Shown: one piece after another, positions 45,114-54,082 of the stretch | Layout: each line of letters starts with the position of its first letter | Position numbering within the stretch: the stretch's first letter is position 1 | From: Mycolicibacterium mengxianglii | Lineage (GTDB): Bacteria > Actinomycetota > Actinomycetes > Mycobacteriales > Mycobacteriaceae | Reading direction: 5' to 3' | Length of the DNA: 64,000 nucleotides | Assembly (NCBI RefSeq): GCF_015710575.1 | Contig: NZ_CP065373.1 | Location: forward strand, 682,001 to 746,000 | Program-made: the position numbers and the translations under genes | Notes under the pieces: generated by a model | The model's database searches: none | Told to the model about the DNA's origin: nothing | Seen by the model: only the letters and a program-made list of their open reading frames with translations

Positions 45114-46057
45114 GCGAGCTCGTAGCGGCGGTGGACTGCGGCACCAACTCGATCCGGTTGTTGATCGCCGACGTTCGTCCCGACGGTCTGCATGACGTGC
45201 ACCGGGAGATGCGGATCGTCCGTCTCGGGCAAGGGGTGGACGCCACCGGCGAATTCGCGCCGGACGCCATTGCGCGCACTCGCGCGGCTCTGGCCGATTA
45301 CGCCGATTTGATGCGCCAGCATGGGGTGACCCGGGTGCGGATGGTGGCGACCTCGGCGGCGCGTGATGTCGGCAACCGCGCCGAGTTCTTCGCGATGACC
45401 TCCGAGATCCTCGGCCAGATACAGCCCGGTGCGGTGGCCGAGGTGATCTCCGGGGACGAGGAAGCGCGGCTGTCGTTCCACGGCGCGGTAGCTGAGTTGG
45501 ATTCCGCGGACGCACCTTTCGTCGTGGTGGACCTCGGTGGCGGATCGACCGAGGTGGTGCTCGGCGACGGCAGCGGAGTCAGTGCCGCGTACTCCGCGGA
45601 CATCGGCTGTGTCCGGCTGACCGAGCGGTGTCTGCAGTCGGACCCGCCGACGGCGGCCGAGGTGGCGGCAGCACGCGAGGTGGTGCGGGAGCGGCTGGGT
45701 GAGGCGTTGCGGGTGGTGCCCGTCGAGCAGGCCCGCACCTGGGTCGGAGTGGCCGGCACGTTCACCACCATCGCGGCCCTGGCCCAGGACATGACCACCT
45801 ACGACTCGGAGGCCATTCATCTGTCGACGGCGCCCTTCGGTCGGCTGCTGCAGGTGTGCGACCAGCTGATCTCGATGACGCGCAAGCAGCGCGCCGCCCT
45901 CGGCCCGATGCATGAGGGACGGGTCGATGTGATCGGCGGTGGCGCGATCGTGGTGGAGGAACTCGCCGAGGCGCTGGGCTCGCGGGCGGGGATCGCCACC
46001 CTGACGGTCAGCGAGCACGACATCCTCGACGGCATCGCCTACTCGATCGCCCCCTAA
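45110..46057 (+). CDS. Ppx/GppA-family exopolyphosphatase
   Basis: 315 residues from ATG 45110 (overlapping the DUF501 stop). The actin-like ATPase fold shows VAAVDCGTNSIRLLIADV (phosphate 1), VVVDLGGGSTEVVLGDG (phosphate 2) and VIGGGAIVVEELAEALGS (adenosine region). It resembles Rv1026, the short mycobacterial Ppx2, which hydrolyses polyphosphate and possibly pppGpp. It acts in phosphate and stringent-response metabolism in the cytoplasm. Confidence 0.93.
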   Translation: MSELVAAVDCGTNSIRLLIADVRPDGLHDVHREMRIVRLGQGVDATGEFAPDAIARTRAALADYADLMRQHGVTRVRMVATSAARDVGNRAEFFAMTSEILGQIQPGAVAEVISGDEEARLSFHGAVAELDSADAPFVVVDLGGGSTEVVLGDGSGVSAAYSADIGCVRLTERCLQSDPPTAAEVAAAREVVRERLGEALRVVPVEQARTWVGVAGTFTTIAALAQDMTTYDSEAIHLSTAPFGRLLQVCDQLISMTRKQRAALGPMHEGRVDVIGGGAIVVEELAEALGSRAGIATLTVSEHDILDGIAYSIAP

Positions 46058-46058
46058 T

Positions 46059-46118
46059 CGCGAGCGTGCGTGTCCCCGCCCCGAAACGCCGTGAAAATCC
46101 TGGCTCTGCGCACGCTCG
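46059..46118 (+). repeat. 60-bp hairpin repeat, copy 2
   Basis: CGCGAGCGTGCGTGTCCCCG at the left and TCTGCGCACGCTCG at the right are identical to copy 1 at 25238-25297, and both units are exactly 60 bp. The centre differs. This copy begins one base after the ppx stop codon and covers the start region of the DUF218 gene. Confidence 0.75.
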
Positions 46119-46648
46119 CCGGGGTGATACTTCCGGTTTTAGTCCTGGCCATCGTGTTCGGTGTCGCCGGCTACCCGGTTTACGTCCGCCCGCAGACCGA
46201 CCCGCCGCGCCCCGCCGATGCGATTCTGGTGCTGGGCGGCACAGTGTCGGCGGAGCGCTATCTGCTGGGGCTGGAGTTGGCGCACCAGGGGTTCGCGGAC
46301 GATCTGGTGCTGTCCGATCCGTACCGTCCCACCGACCCGGTGCTCGACGGGATATGTGCACGTCCGCAGCGCAACGTCACCGTGACGTGCTTTGATCCGG
46401 ATCCGCCGACGACGCTGGGTGAGGGCCGTGAGCTGCGTCGGCTGGCGAGTGAAAACGGCTGGCGCACAGTCATCGTCGTCACTTCTGTTTCGCACATTTC
46501 GCGGGCGCGCTACATCCTGGACCAATGCTTCGACGGTGAGTTGGTGATGGTGCCGGCGTCGCAGCGACTCAGCCCGTTCGGCTGGGCCTGGATCTACGTC
46601 TACCAGAGCGCCGGGTACGCGAAGGCGCTGCTTCAGCGTGGGTGCTGA
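46070..46648 (+). CDS. YdcF/SanA-like DUF218 membrane-anchored protein
   Basis: About 185-192 residues. GTG 46070 and GTG 46091 are both possible; both lie inside the 60-bp repeat, so part of the N-terminus (KILALRTLAG) is repeat-derived. One membrane segment (LAGVILPVLVLAIVFGVAG) is followed by the DUF218 domain: PADAILVLGGTVSAERYLLG, TTLGEGRELRRLASENGW and VVTSVSHISRARYILD. DUF218 proteins act in envelope integrity and vancomycin tolerance in other bacteria. It follows ppx by 12 bp and may be co-transcribed. Confidence 0.83.
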   Translation: MSPPRNAVKILALRTLAGVILPVLVLAIVFGVAGYPVYVRPQTDPPRPADAILVLGGTVSAERYLLGLELAHQGFADDLVLSDPYRPTDPVLDGICARPQRNVTVTCFDPDPPTTLGEGRELRRLASENGWRTVIVVTSVSHISRARYILDQCFDGELVMVPASQRLSPFGWAWIYVYQSAGYAKALLQRGC

Positions 46649-46668
46649 GGCTCGCGGCTGCCGAGCGG

Positions 46669-47163
46669 TTATTCGGGTGGCACCAGCACTTCACCGCCGG
46701 CGCCGGTGGGTACCCGGGTCCCGGCCAAGGTCAGCGCGAGCAGCACCATGGTTACTCCGACCCCGAAGTGCAGCCAATTGTCGGCATCGTTGATGGGCAA
46801 CACATTTGCCGGGCCGGCGAGGTCGATGAGCAGACCGTACACCCACAGCCCGAGGTAGAGCAGTCCACCTACACCTAGGTATGCCCGCGCCCGGGCGAAC
46901 GAGGTTGCCAGCACCAGGCCGACCACCCCGACGGCGAGGTGCACCAGGTTGTCCAGGATCGACACCTGGAAGACGTCGAACAGCGCGGCCCTGGACCCGG
47001 TCCCGGACATCGCCAGCGCGTCGAGATTGCTGGTGACGCCGGGGACGAATCCGAGTACGCCCACGATCAGGAACAGCGAGCCGACCAGGATGGCCGCCCA
47101 CTGCACCGCCAACAGGCCTACTTGAGGGCGACGCCGTCGCGCTCGCGGATGACTGGTCGCCAT
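46669..47163 (-). CDS. DUF4383 membrane protein
   Basis: 164 residues from ATG 47163, which has GAGGAGG close upstream; the longer open frame to 47442 is not protein-like. Four membrane segments are visible (WAAILVGSLFLIVGVLGF, NLVHLAVGVVGLVLATS, YLGVGGLLYLGLWVYGLL and LHFGVGVTMVLLALTLAG). The HLAVGVVGL and NWLHFGVG motifs are those of DUF4383. Function unknown; it is common in actinobacteria. It converges on the DUF218 gene. Confidence 0.85.
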   Translation of the reverse strand: MATSHPRARRRRPQVGLLAVQWAAILVGSLFLIVGVLGFVPGVTSNLDALAMSGTGSRAALFDVFQVSILDNLVHLAVGVVGLVLATSFARARAYLGVGGLLYLGLWVYGLLIDLAGPANVLPINDADNWLHFGVGVTMVLLALTLAGTRVPTGAGGEVLVPPE

Positions 47164-47293
47164 GGCCCCCTCCTCATACCCGGCGTATTGACGGCCACGT
47201 AGGCCCCCCGCATACCCCCGGGCGCTGGGTATTAATCGGGCGCAGCGGCTCGATTCGGCGTTTTGCGCCACACTTGCCGGGTAGCCGTGAGCT

Positions 47294-47857
47294 GTGACAG
47301 ACACCCAACTCGCACTCGTCACCGGTGCATCGAGCGGTATCGGGTTCGAGTTGGCGCGCCTGTTCGCCGACAATGGATACGACTTGGTGGTCGGCGCCGA
47401 CGGCGACGGGATCAACGAGGTTCCCGGCCGGCTGGCCGACACCGCCGCGGACGTGCACCCGGTGCAGGTCGACCTGCGGACTCCCGAAGGTGTGGAGCAC
47501 CTCTACGCCAGCACGATCGCCGACGGTCGGGAACTCTCCGTTGCCGCGTTCAACGCCGGGATCGGCCGGGGCGGGCTGTTCCTGGAGACCGATCTGGACG
47601 ACGACCTCTCGATCGTGGACCTGAATGTCCGGTCCACCGTCCACCGCGCCGAGATGGAGCAGACCCCGATGGGCAAGATGCCCAAAGATGACCCCGCCGA
47701 TGTAGCGCGGCAGGGGTTCGAGGCGTTGATGCGCGGTGACAAGAAGGTGGTCGCGGCGTCCCCACTGTCCAAGATCATGGGAACGGTCAACCGGGTGCTG
47801 CCTGACAGTGTGAAAGCCGCTGGTAACCGGGTGCTTTCAGCGCCGCTGCGCCGGTAG
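47294..47857 (+). pseudogene. Short-chain dehydrogenase with in-frame deletion of the catalytic core
   Basis: 187 residues, about 75 fewer than usual. The N-terminal cofactor motif LVTGASSGIGFELARLFADN, the NAG strand (AFNAGIGRGGLFLETD) and the start of helix 4 (IVDLNVRSTVH) are present. At about 47643 the sequence jumps to the C-terminal region (TPMGKMPKDDPADVARQGFE). Between these points an SDR must have the catalytic Ser, Tyr and Lys; all are missing. The frame is preserved, so a stable remnant could be made, but it cannot be an ordinary oxidoreductase. The right-hand part matches a mycobacterial SDR type with a DDPADVARQGF..LM tail. Confidence 0.8.
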
Positions 47858-47859
47858 GC

Positions 47860-48546
47860 CTATTCCTGGAAGCGGTATCCCATGCCGGCCTCGGTGAGCA
47901 GGTGCTTGGGCTTGGACGGGTCGTCTTCGAGCTTGCGTCGGAGTTGGGCCAGGTAGACCCGCAGATAATGCGTCTCTTTGGCGTACGCCGGACCCCACAC
48001 CTCTTTGAGGAGTTCCTCGCGGCCGACGAGCTTGCCGCGGTTGCGAACCAGCATCTCCAACATGCCCCATTCGGTGGGTGTCAGATGCACCTCGGCGCCC
48101 TTGCGGGTGACTTTCTTGGCCGCGAGATCGATTGTGAACGAGGAGGTTTCGATCACCGGTTGATCGGTGTCGGAAGCCGCGGCACCGCGTCGCACCGCTG
48201 CCCGCAGCCGGGCCAGGAATTCGTCCATCCCGAACGGCTTGGTGACGTAGTCATCTGCTCCGGCGTCGAGTGCCTCCACCTTGTCGGAGGAGTCGGTGCG
48301 GGCCGAGAGCACGATCACCGGGGCGGACAGCCAGCCACGCAAACCGCCCAGCACGTCGATGCCCGACATGTCCGGTAGGCCCAGGTCGAGGATCACCACA
48401 TCGGGCCGGTGTTCGGCGGCCACCCGCAGTGCCTCGGCGCCTGTGGCGGCCGTGTGTACGTCGTAGCCGCGCACCGACAGGTTGATCCGCAGCGCCCGCA
48501 GGATCTGCGGCTCGTCGTCGATGACCAGCACCCGGGTCTTGTTCAT
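47860..48546 (-). CDS. kdpE: KdpE response regulator
   Basis: 228 residues. The receiver domain has VLVIDDEPQILRALRINL (acidic pocket), the phospho-acceptor DVVILDLGLPDMSGIDVL and the conserved Lys in DDYVTKPFGMDE. The OmpR-type winged helix ends with YLRVYLAQLRRKLEDDPSK and GMGYRFQE. It is phosphorylated by KdpD and activates kdpFABC under low potassium or osmotic stress. The start overlaps kdpD by 4 bp. Confidence 0.96.
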   Translation of the reverse strand: MNKTRVLVIDDEPQILRALRINLSVRGYDVHTAATGAEALRVAAEHRPDVVILDLGLPDMSGIDVLGGLRGWLSAPVIVLSARTDSSDKVEALDAGADDYVTKPFGMDEFLARLRAAVRRGAAASDTDQPVIETSSFTIDLAAKKVTRKGAEVHLTPTEWGMLEMLVRNRGKLVGREELLKEVWGPAYAKETHYLRVYLAQLRRKLEDDPSKPKHLLTEAGMGYRFQE

Positions 48547-51077
48547 CGCGGGTCCTCGACGGGGGCCGGCAGGTCGACGACCAGGGTCAGGCCGCCGCCG
48601 GGGGTGTCGGTGGCGGCGATGGTGCCGCCCATCGCCTCGGTGAATCCGCGCGCCACCGACAAGCCGAGACCGACGCCGCTGCTGTTGTCGGAATCGCCGA
48701 GGCGCTGGAACGGCTCGAACAACTGCGCTTCGGCTCCGCGGGGGACGCCGGGCCCTTCGTCGGCGACGTTGATCAGCACCCGTTGACCGACCCGCCCGGC
48801 GTTGATCCGCACCAGGCCGTTGGGTGAGTAGCGCAGTGCGTTGTCGACGACGTTGACCAGCACCCGTTCCAGCAGTCCGGCGTCGGCCAGTACGACGGCG
48901 TCACCGACCTCGACCTTGACCCGGTCCAGCACCGAACCCGGCTCCGTGGTGCCCCGGCTGATGGCGACCAGGGTTCGCTGCACCACCTCTTCCAGATACA
49001 CCCGGCCGAGGTTCGGTCTGACCACGCCGGCCGCCAGACGCGAGGAGTCCAGCAGGTTGCCCACCAGCGCGGTGAGCCCGTCGATGGACTCCTCGACCGT
49101 GGCCAGCAGTTCGGCGGTGTCCTCCGGCGAGAAATCGACGTCGCTGCTGCGCAGGCTGGATACCGCGGCTTTGGCGGCTGCCAGCGGGGTACGCAGGTCG
49201 TGGCTCACCGCCGACAGCAGTGAACGGCGCAGTTCGTCGGCGCGGGCGATCGCCTCGGCGCGGCTGGCCTCCTCGGTGAGCTCGCGTTGCCGCACCAGGC
49301 CCGCGGCCTGGACGGCCACGGCACCGAGCACCCGCCGGTCCTTGGCGAGCAGCTGGCGGCCGGACATCAGCAGCCAGAACTCGTCGTCGCCGACTTCGAT
49401 GGCGGTGTCCGCGGCGTCGACGTCCACGCATGGCGCCTCGCCCACGCAGGCGATGACGCCCTGCCCGTCGCGGACCAGGCTGACGGCGCGCTGCAGGTAG
49501 GTTTCGCGCACCCGTTCCAGCAGCGCGGTGAGGTCGGCGCCGCGCAGCACCGACCCGGCGAACAGGGCCAGCAGTTCGGCTTCCTGCGACGCGCGCCGGG
49601 CTTCCCTGGCCCGGCTGGCGGCGCCGTCGACCAGCGCCGCCACCGCCACCGCGACCGCGAGCAGCACGACAACCGTGATGGCGCTGTCGGGTTGGGCGAT
49701 GGTGAAGGTGTACCGCGGCTCCACCAGGAAATAGTTGAGCAGCAGCCCGGACAGCACGGCGGACAGCGCGGCGGGGGCCACCCCGCCCAGCAAGGCCACC
49801 ACCAGCACCGCGATGAAGAACAGTGCGCTCTCTCCGCCGATGCCCAGCAGGGGGTCGAGCAGCACGGTGACGGCACAGGTGATCGACGGCACGATCAGGG
49901 CCGCCAGCCACGACGTCAGATGCCGGGCCCGCGGCGACAGGACCGCCAGCATCCAGCCCGTCCTGGCCTCTTCGTGGGTGACCATGTGGACGTCGATCTT
50001 GGCGGACTTCTGCACCGTCTTGGCGCCGATGCCCTCGTCGAAGATCCGCGCCCAGCGGGAGCGTCGCGACGTTCCCAGCACCAGCTGAGTGGCGTTGCGC
50101 TCACGCGCGAAATCCAGCAGCGCCGTGGACACGTCGTCACCGACGACGGTATGCACCGTCGCCCCCAGGCTGGAGGCGAGTTCGCGGATCCTGCCCATCT
50201 GCGGAGCCGACACCCCGGACAGTCCGTCGCCGCGCACCACGTGGACCACCATCAGCTCGGCGCTGGACCGCGATGCAATACGAAATGCCCTGCGCACCAG
50301 CGTTTCCGACTCGGAGCCACCGGTGACCGCGACGACGACGCGTTCCCGCGCCTCCCAGGTGGCATTGATCTGGTGTTCGGCCCGGTATTTGGCCAGCGCG
50401 GTGTCGACCTGATCGGCGAGCCACAGCAGGGCCAGCTCGCGCAGTGCAGTCAGGTTTCCTTGACGGAAGTAGTTGCTCAGCGCCGCGTCGATGCGGTCGG
50501 GGGAGTAGACGTTGCCGTGGGACAGTCTGCGCCGCAATGCTTCCGGCGTGATATCGACCAGCTCGATCTGGGCGGCGCTGCGCACCACGGCGTCGGGGAT
50601 GGTCTCCTGCTGTTCGATGCCGGTGATCTGTGCGACGACGTCGTTGAGGCTTTCCAGGTGCTGGACATTGACGGTGGAGATGACGGTGATACCGGCGTCG
50701 AGAAGTTCTTCGACGTCCTGCCAGCGTTTGGGGTTCTTGCTGCCGGGGGTATTGGTGTGGGCGAGTTCGTCGACCAGCACCACCTCGGGTCGACGGGCGA
50801 TGACGGCGGGCACATCCAGTTCGGGGAACGTGCCGCCGCGGTAGTCGACGTAGTGCGGTGGCACCACCTCGATGCCCTCGAGCAGTTCGCTGGTTCTGGG
50901 GCGGCCGTGGGTTTCGACCACGGCCGCCACCAGATCGGTGCCGCGCTCCAGGCGTCGGTGCGCTTCGCCGAGCATGGCGAATGTCTTGCCGACGCCGGGG
51001 GCTGCGCCCAGGTAGATGCGCAGTTCACCCCGTTTACTGGTGCTCACCTGACCATCATCCACCCGAGGTGAGCTCAT
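48543..51077 (-). CDS. kdpD: KdpD sensor histidine kinase
   Basis: 844 residues from ATG 51077, or 834 from GTG 51047, which would avoid overlapping kdpC. The N-terminal KdpD domain has Walker A YLGAAPGVGKTFAMLGE and VLVDELAHTNTPGSKNPK, followed by a Usp-like domain. Four membrane helices are centred on residues ~390-490 (GGESALFFIAVLVVALLGG, ITVVVLLAVAVAVAALVDG). A GAF-like region, the H box VSHDLRTPLAAAKAAVSSL and the ATPase motifs NALRYSPNG and DEGPGVPRG complete it. It senses potassium limitation and turgor. Confidence 0.95.
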   Translation of the reverse strand: MSSPRVDDGQVSTSKRGELRIYLGAAPGVGKTFAMLGEAHRRLERGTDLVAAVVETHGRPRTSELLEGIEVVPPHYVDYRGGTFPELDVPAVIARRPEVVLVDELAHTNTPGSKNPKRWQDVEELLDAGITVISTVNVQHLESLNDVVAQITGIEQQETIPDAVVRSAAQIELVDITPEALRRRLSHGNVYSPDRIDAALSNYFRQGNLTALRELALLWLADQVDTALAKYRAEHQINATWEARERVVVAVTGGSESETLVRRAFRIASRSSAELMVVHVVRGDGLSGVSAPQMGRIRELASSLGATVHTVVGDDVSTALLDFARERNATQLVLGTSRRSRWARIFDEGIGAKTVQKSAKIDVHMVTHEEARTGWMLAVLSPRARHLTSWLAALIVPSITCAVTVLLDPLLGIGGESALFFIAVLVVALLGGVAPAALSAVLSGLLLNYFLVEPRYTFTIAQPDSAITVVVLLAVAVAVAALVDGAASRAREARRASQEAELLALFAGSVLRGADLTALLERVRETYLQRAVSLVRDGQGVIACVGEAPCVDVDAADTAIEVGDDEFWLLMSGRQLLAKDRRVLGAVAVQAAGLVRQRELTEEASRAEAIARADELRRSLLSAVSHDLRTPLAAAKAAVSSLRSSDVDFSPEDTAELLATVEESIDGLTALVGNLLDSSRLAAGVVRPNLGRVYLEEVVQRTLVAISRGTTEPGSVLDRVKVEVGDAVVLADAGLLERVLVNVVDNALRYSPNGLVRINAGRVGQRVLINVADEGPGVPRGAEAQLFEPFQRLGDSDNSSGVGLGLSVARGFTEAMGGTIAATDTPGGGLTLVVDLPAPVEDPR

Positions 51078-51921
51078 CGAGGTCGACGTTGACGCCCAGG
51101 ACGTTGACGGCCGGTTCGCCCATGAAGCCCAGTGCGCGCCCGGTGGTGTTCTCGGCGATGATGTGGCGCACCTGGTCCGCGCTCAGCCCGCGGGCCGCCG
51201 CCACCCGGTTCACTTGCAGGTCGGCGTAGGCCGGGGAGATGTCGGGGTCCAGGCCGCTGCCGCTGGCGGTCACGGCGTCGGCGGGTACCTGCGGATCGAC
51301 GGCGGCGCCCTCGACGGCGACCAACTGGCCGTGGGAGAAGTCCTGGCCGTCATTGCAGTGCACCCGGGCGCCGGCGTAGGTGGCCAGGAACGGTTCGGTC
51401 GTCGTCGCGCAGGGCTGGTTGACGCTGATCACCTGCGTGGGGTGCACGACGTTGCCGCGTGCATCCCGGGGACCGAGCACCGACAGCACCGCCCCCATAC
51501 CGTCACTGGTGCAGAACGGCCGCGCGCCGTCGGCTGCGTTGAGCTCGCCGACCTCGAGGCTGCGGGTGCACACCAGCGTGAGCAGGCTGGGCTTGTCTGC
51601 GCTGTCGACGATGCTTTCCGGGCCCAGGTTGCTGGCGCTGGTGGCCAGGGGGTCGTAGCCATCTCCGGCCATCGACGGTCTGGGCTGCAGGTACTGCGGC
51701 AGCGGGTTGCCGTCGGCGTCGGTGAACAGCTGCCCGATCAGGCTGCTGCCCACTGCCTTTCCCTGGACCTCGACGATCGAGCCGTCGGCGCGGTGTTGCA
51801 GACCGGGTAGTTGAGCCACCGCCCACACCAGGGCCGGGTAGATCAGGCCGGTGATGGCGGTGAGCACCAGCAGCGTACGCAGTGCCGCCCAGTGCTGGCG
51901 GGCGATGGTGGAGAGCTTCAT
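51055..51921 (-). CDS. kdpC: KdpC subunit, long form with Cys-containing insertion
   Basis: 288 residues, against about 190 in E. coli. One N-terminal membrane anchor (LLVLTAITGLIYPALVWAVA), then the KdpC core ends GSSLIGQLF and ASNLGPESIVDS. The core resumes at PADAVTASGSGLDPDISPAY, LQVNRVAAARGLS and LGFMGEPAVNVLGVNVDLD. Between them is an insertion of about 95 residues with four cysteines (VCTRS, PFCTS, QPCAT, VHCND), probably outside the membrane and possibly disulfide-bonded. KdpC stabilises the KdpFABC complex and raises ATP affinity of KdpB. It starts directly after the kdpB stop. Confidence 0.93.
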   Translation of the reverse strand: MKLSTIARQHWAALRTLLVLTAITGLIYPALVWAVAQLPGLQHRADGSIVEVQGKAVGSSLIGQLFTDADGNPLPQYLQPRPSMAGDGYDPLATSASNLGPESIVDSADKPSLLTLVCTRSLEVGELNAADGARPFCTSDGMGAVLSVLGPRDARGNVVHPTQVISVNQPCATTTEPFLATYAGARVHCNDGQDFSHGQLVAVEGAAVDPQVPADAVTASGSGLDPDISPAYADLQVNRVAAARGLSADQVRHIIAENTTGRALGFMGEPAVNVLGVNVDLDELTSGG

Positions 51922-54081
51922 CTAGGACATCCCGGGGAAGAGTTGGATTACCAGGTCGATCAGTTTGATGCCGACGAACGGGGCGATGATCCCGCCCAGT
52001 CCGTAGATGGCGAGGTTGCGGCTCAACAGCTTTGAGGCACTAGCCGGTGTGTAGCGAACCCCACGCAAGGCCAGGGGGATCAGCACCACGATGACGATCG
52101 CGTTGAAGATCACCGCGGACAGGATCGCCGACTGCGGACTGTGCAGCCGCATCACGTTGAGCAGGTCGAGGCCGGGGAACAGCGTCACGAACAACGCCGG
52201 GATGATGGCGAAGTACTTGGCGATGTCGTTGGCGATGGAGAACGTGGTCAACGCCCCGCGGGTGATCAGCAGCTGCTTGCCGATCTCGACGATCTCGATC
52301 AGCTTGGTGGGGTCGGAATCCAGATCCACCATGTTGCCGGCCTCTTTGGCCGCCGAGGTGCCGGTGTTCATCGCGACGCCGACGTCGGCCTGCGCCAGTG
52401 CGGGTGCGTCGTTGGTGCCGTCGCCGGTCATGGCGACCAGCCGTCCACCCTGCTGTTCGCGTTTGATCAGGGCCAGCTTGTCCTCGGGGGTGGCTTCGGC
52501 AAGGAAGTCGTCGACACCGGCTTCATCGGCAATGGCTTTGGCCGTCAACGGGTTGTCGCCGGTGATCATCACCGTCCGGATGCCCATGCGCCGCATCTCG
52601 TCGAAGCGTTCGCGCATGCCTTGCTTCACCACGTCTTTGAGGTGGATGACGCCGAGCACCTCGGCGGTGCCGTTGTGGACGCGGCCCACGACCAGTGGGG
52701 TGCCACCGGCATTGGAGACCTCGCTGACGATATCGGTCAAGGCGCTGGGCACGGTACCGCCGAGGCTGCGTACCCACTCCGCGACCGAACCGGTCGCGCC
52801 TTTACGTAGCGCGGGCCCATCCTCGAGGTCGACGCCCGACATCCGGGTCGTGGCGCTGAATGCCACCCACTGCGCGCCGGTCAGTTCACCGGGTTGGCGG
52901 GCCCGCAGACCGTAGGTGTCCTTGGCGTACACCACGATCGAGCGGCCCTCGGGGGTCTCATCGGCCAGGCTGGACAATTGTGCGGCGTCGGCGAGCGTTT
53001 CGGGGGAGACGCCGGGCAGTGGAATGAATTCGCCCGCTTGACGATTGCCGAGGGTGATGGTGCCGGTCTTGTCCAGCAACAGGGTGTTGACGTCCCCGGC
53101 GGCCTCGACCGCGCGGCCTGACATGGCCAGCACGTTGCGTTGCACCAGGCGGTCCATGCCGGCGATGCCGATGGCGCTCAGCAGTGCGCCGATCGTCGTC
53201 GGGATCAGGCACACCAGCAGCGCCACCATCACAATGCTCGTCACACCGTTGCCGTCCAGTGCCAAGGTGTCGGGCACGCCCGGGTTGTTCGCCTTGGAGA
53301 AGATGGCCAGCGGCTGCAGGGTCGCGACGGCGAAGACGAAGATGATCGTCAACGCGCTGAGCAGGATGTTGAGTGCGATCTCGTTCGGCGTCTTCTGCCG
53401 GTTGGCACCTTCGACCAGTGCGATCATCCGGTCGACGAAGCTTTCGCCGGGCTTCTGGGTGATCTGGACGACGATGCGGTCGCTGAGCACCGTGGTACCG
53501 CCGGTGACGGCCGACCGGTCACCGCCGGATTCCCGGATGACCGGTGCCGATTCTCCGGTGATCGCCGATTCATCCACTGAGGCAATGCCTTCGACGACAT
53601 CGCCGTCGCCGGGGATCACCTGTCCGGCTTCGACCACCACGTGGTCTCCCTGGGCCAGCAGGGCGGCGGCGACGCTTTCCTCGGTGCCGGTGCCGGTGCG
53701 GCCCGGGGCCCATCCGGTGATCCGGCGGGCGACGGTGTCGGACTTGGTTTTCCGCAGGGTGTCGGCTTGTGCTTTGCCGCGCCCTTCGGCGACGGCCTCG
53801 GCCAGGTTGGCGAAGATCACCGTCAGCCAGAGCCAGAAGACGATCAGCCAGGAGAACCACGATGGCTGTAGCGCTGCCAGGATGGTCGACCACGCGGCGC
53901 CGACTTCGACGATGAACATCACCGGGTTGCGCCACAGGGTGCGTGGGTCGAGCTTGCGCAGGGCGTCGGGCAGGGAGCGCAGCAGTATCTTGGGGTCGAG
54001 CAGCCCACCCTGTACCCGGGACTTCGAGGTGGGGGGCTGGTCAGCGGCCTGGGCCGTTGACGTGACCATGGTGACCGTCAT
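51922..54081 (-). CDS. kdpB: KdpB, P-type ATPase subunit
   Basis: 719 residues. [18 protein letters not shown] (TGES phosphatase loop), [17 protein letters not shown] (phosphorylated Asp) and [19 protein letters not shown] (hinge) are all present, with membrane helices around residues 60-105, 245-310 and 590-715. It hydrolyses ATP to drive potassium through KdpA. It follows kdpA with a 1-bp gap. Confidence 0.97.
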   Translation of the reverse strand: MTVTMVTSTAQAADQPPTSKSRVQGGLLDPKILLRSLPDALRKLDPRTLWRNPVMFIVEVGAAWSTILAALQPSWFSWLIVFWLWLTVIFANLAEAVAEGRGKAQADTLRKTKSDTVARRITGWAPGRTGTGTEESVAAALLAQGDHVVVEAGQVIPGDGDVVEGIASVDESAITGESAPVIRESGGDRSAVTGGTTVLSDRIVVQITQKPGESFVDRMIALVEGANRQKTPNEIALNILLSALTIIFVFAVATLQPLAIFSKANNPGVPDTLALDGNGVTSIVMVALLVCLIPTTIGALLSAIGIAGMDRLVQRNVLAMSGRAVEAAGDVNTLLLDKTGTITLGNRQAGEFIPLPGVSPETLADAAQLSSLADETPEGRSIVVYAKDTYGLRARQPGELTGAQWVAFSATTRMSGVDLEDGPALRKGATGSVAEWVRSLGGTVPSALTDIVSEVSNAGGTPLVVGRVHNGTAEVLGVIHLKDVVKQGMRERFDEMRRMGIRTVMITGDNPLTAKAIADEAGVDDFLAEATPEDKLALIKREQQGGRLVAMTGDGTNDAPALAQADVGVAMNTGTSAAKEAGNMVDLDSDPTKLIEIVEIGKQLLITRGALTTFSIANDIAKYFAIIPALFVTLFPGLDLLNVMRLHSPQSAILSAVIFNAIVIVVLIPLALRGVRYTPASASKLLSRNLAIYGLGGIIAPFVGIKLIDLVIQLFPGMS

Positions 54082-54082
54082 G

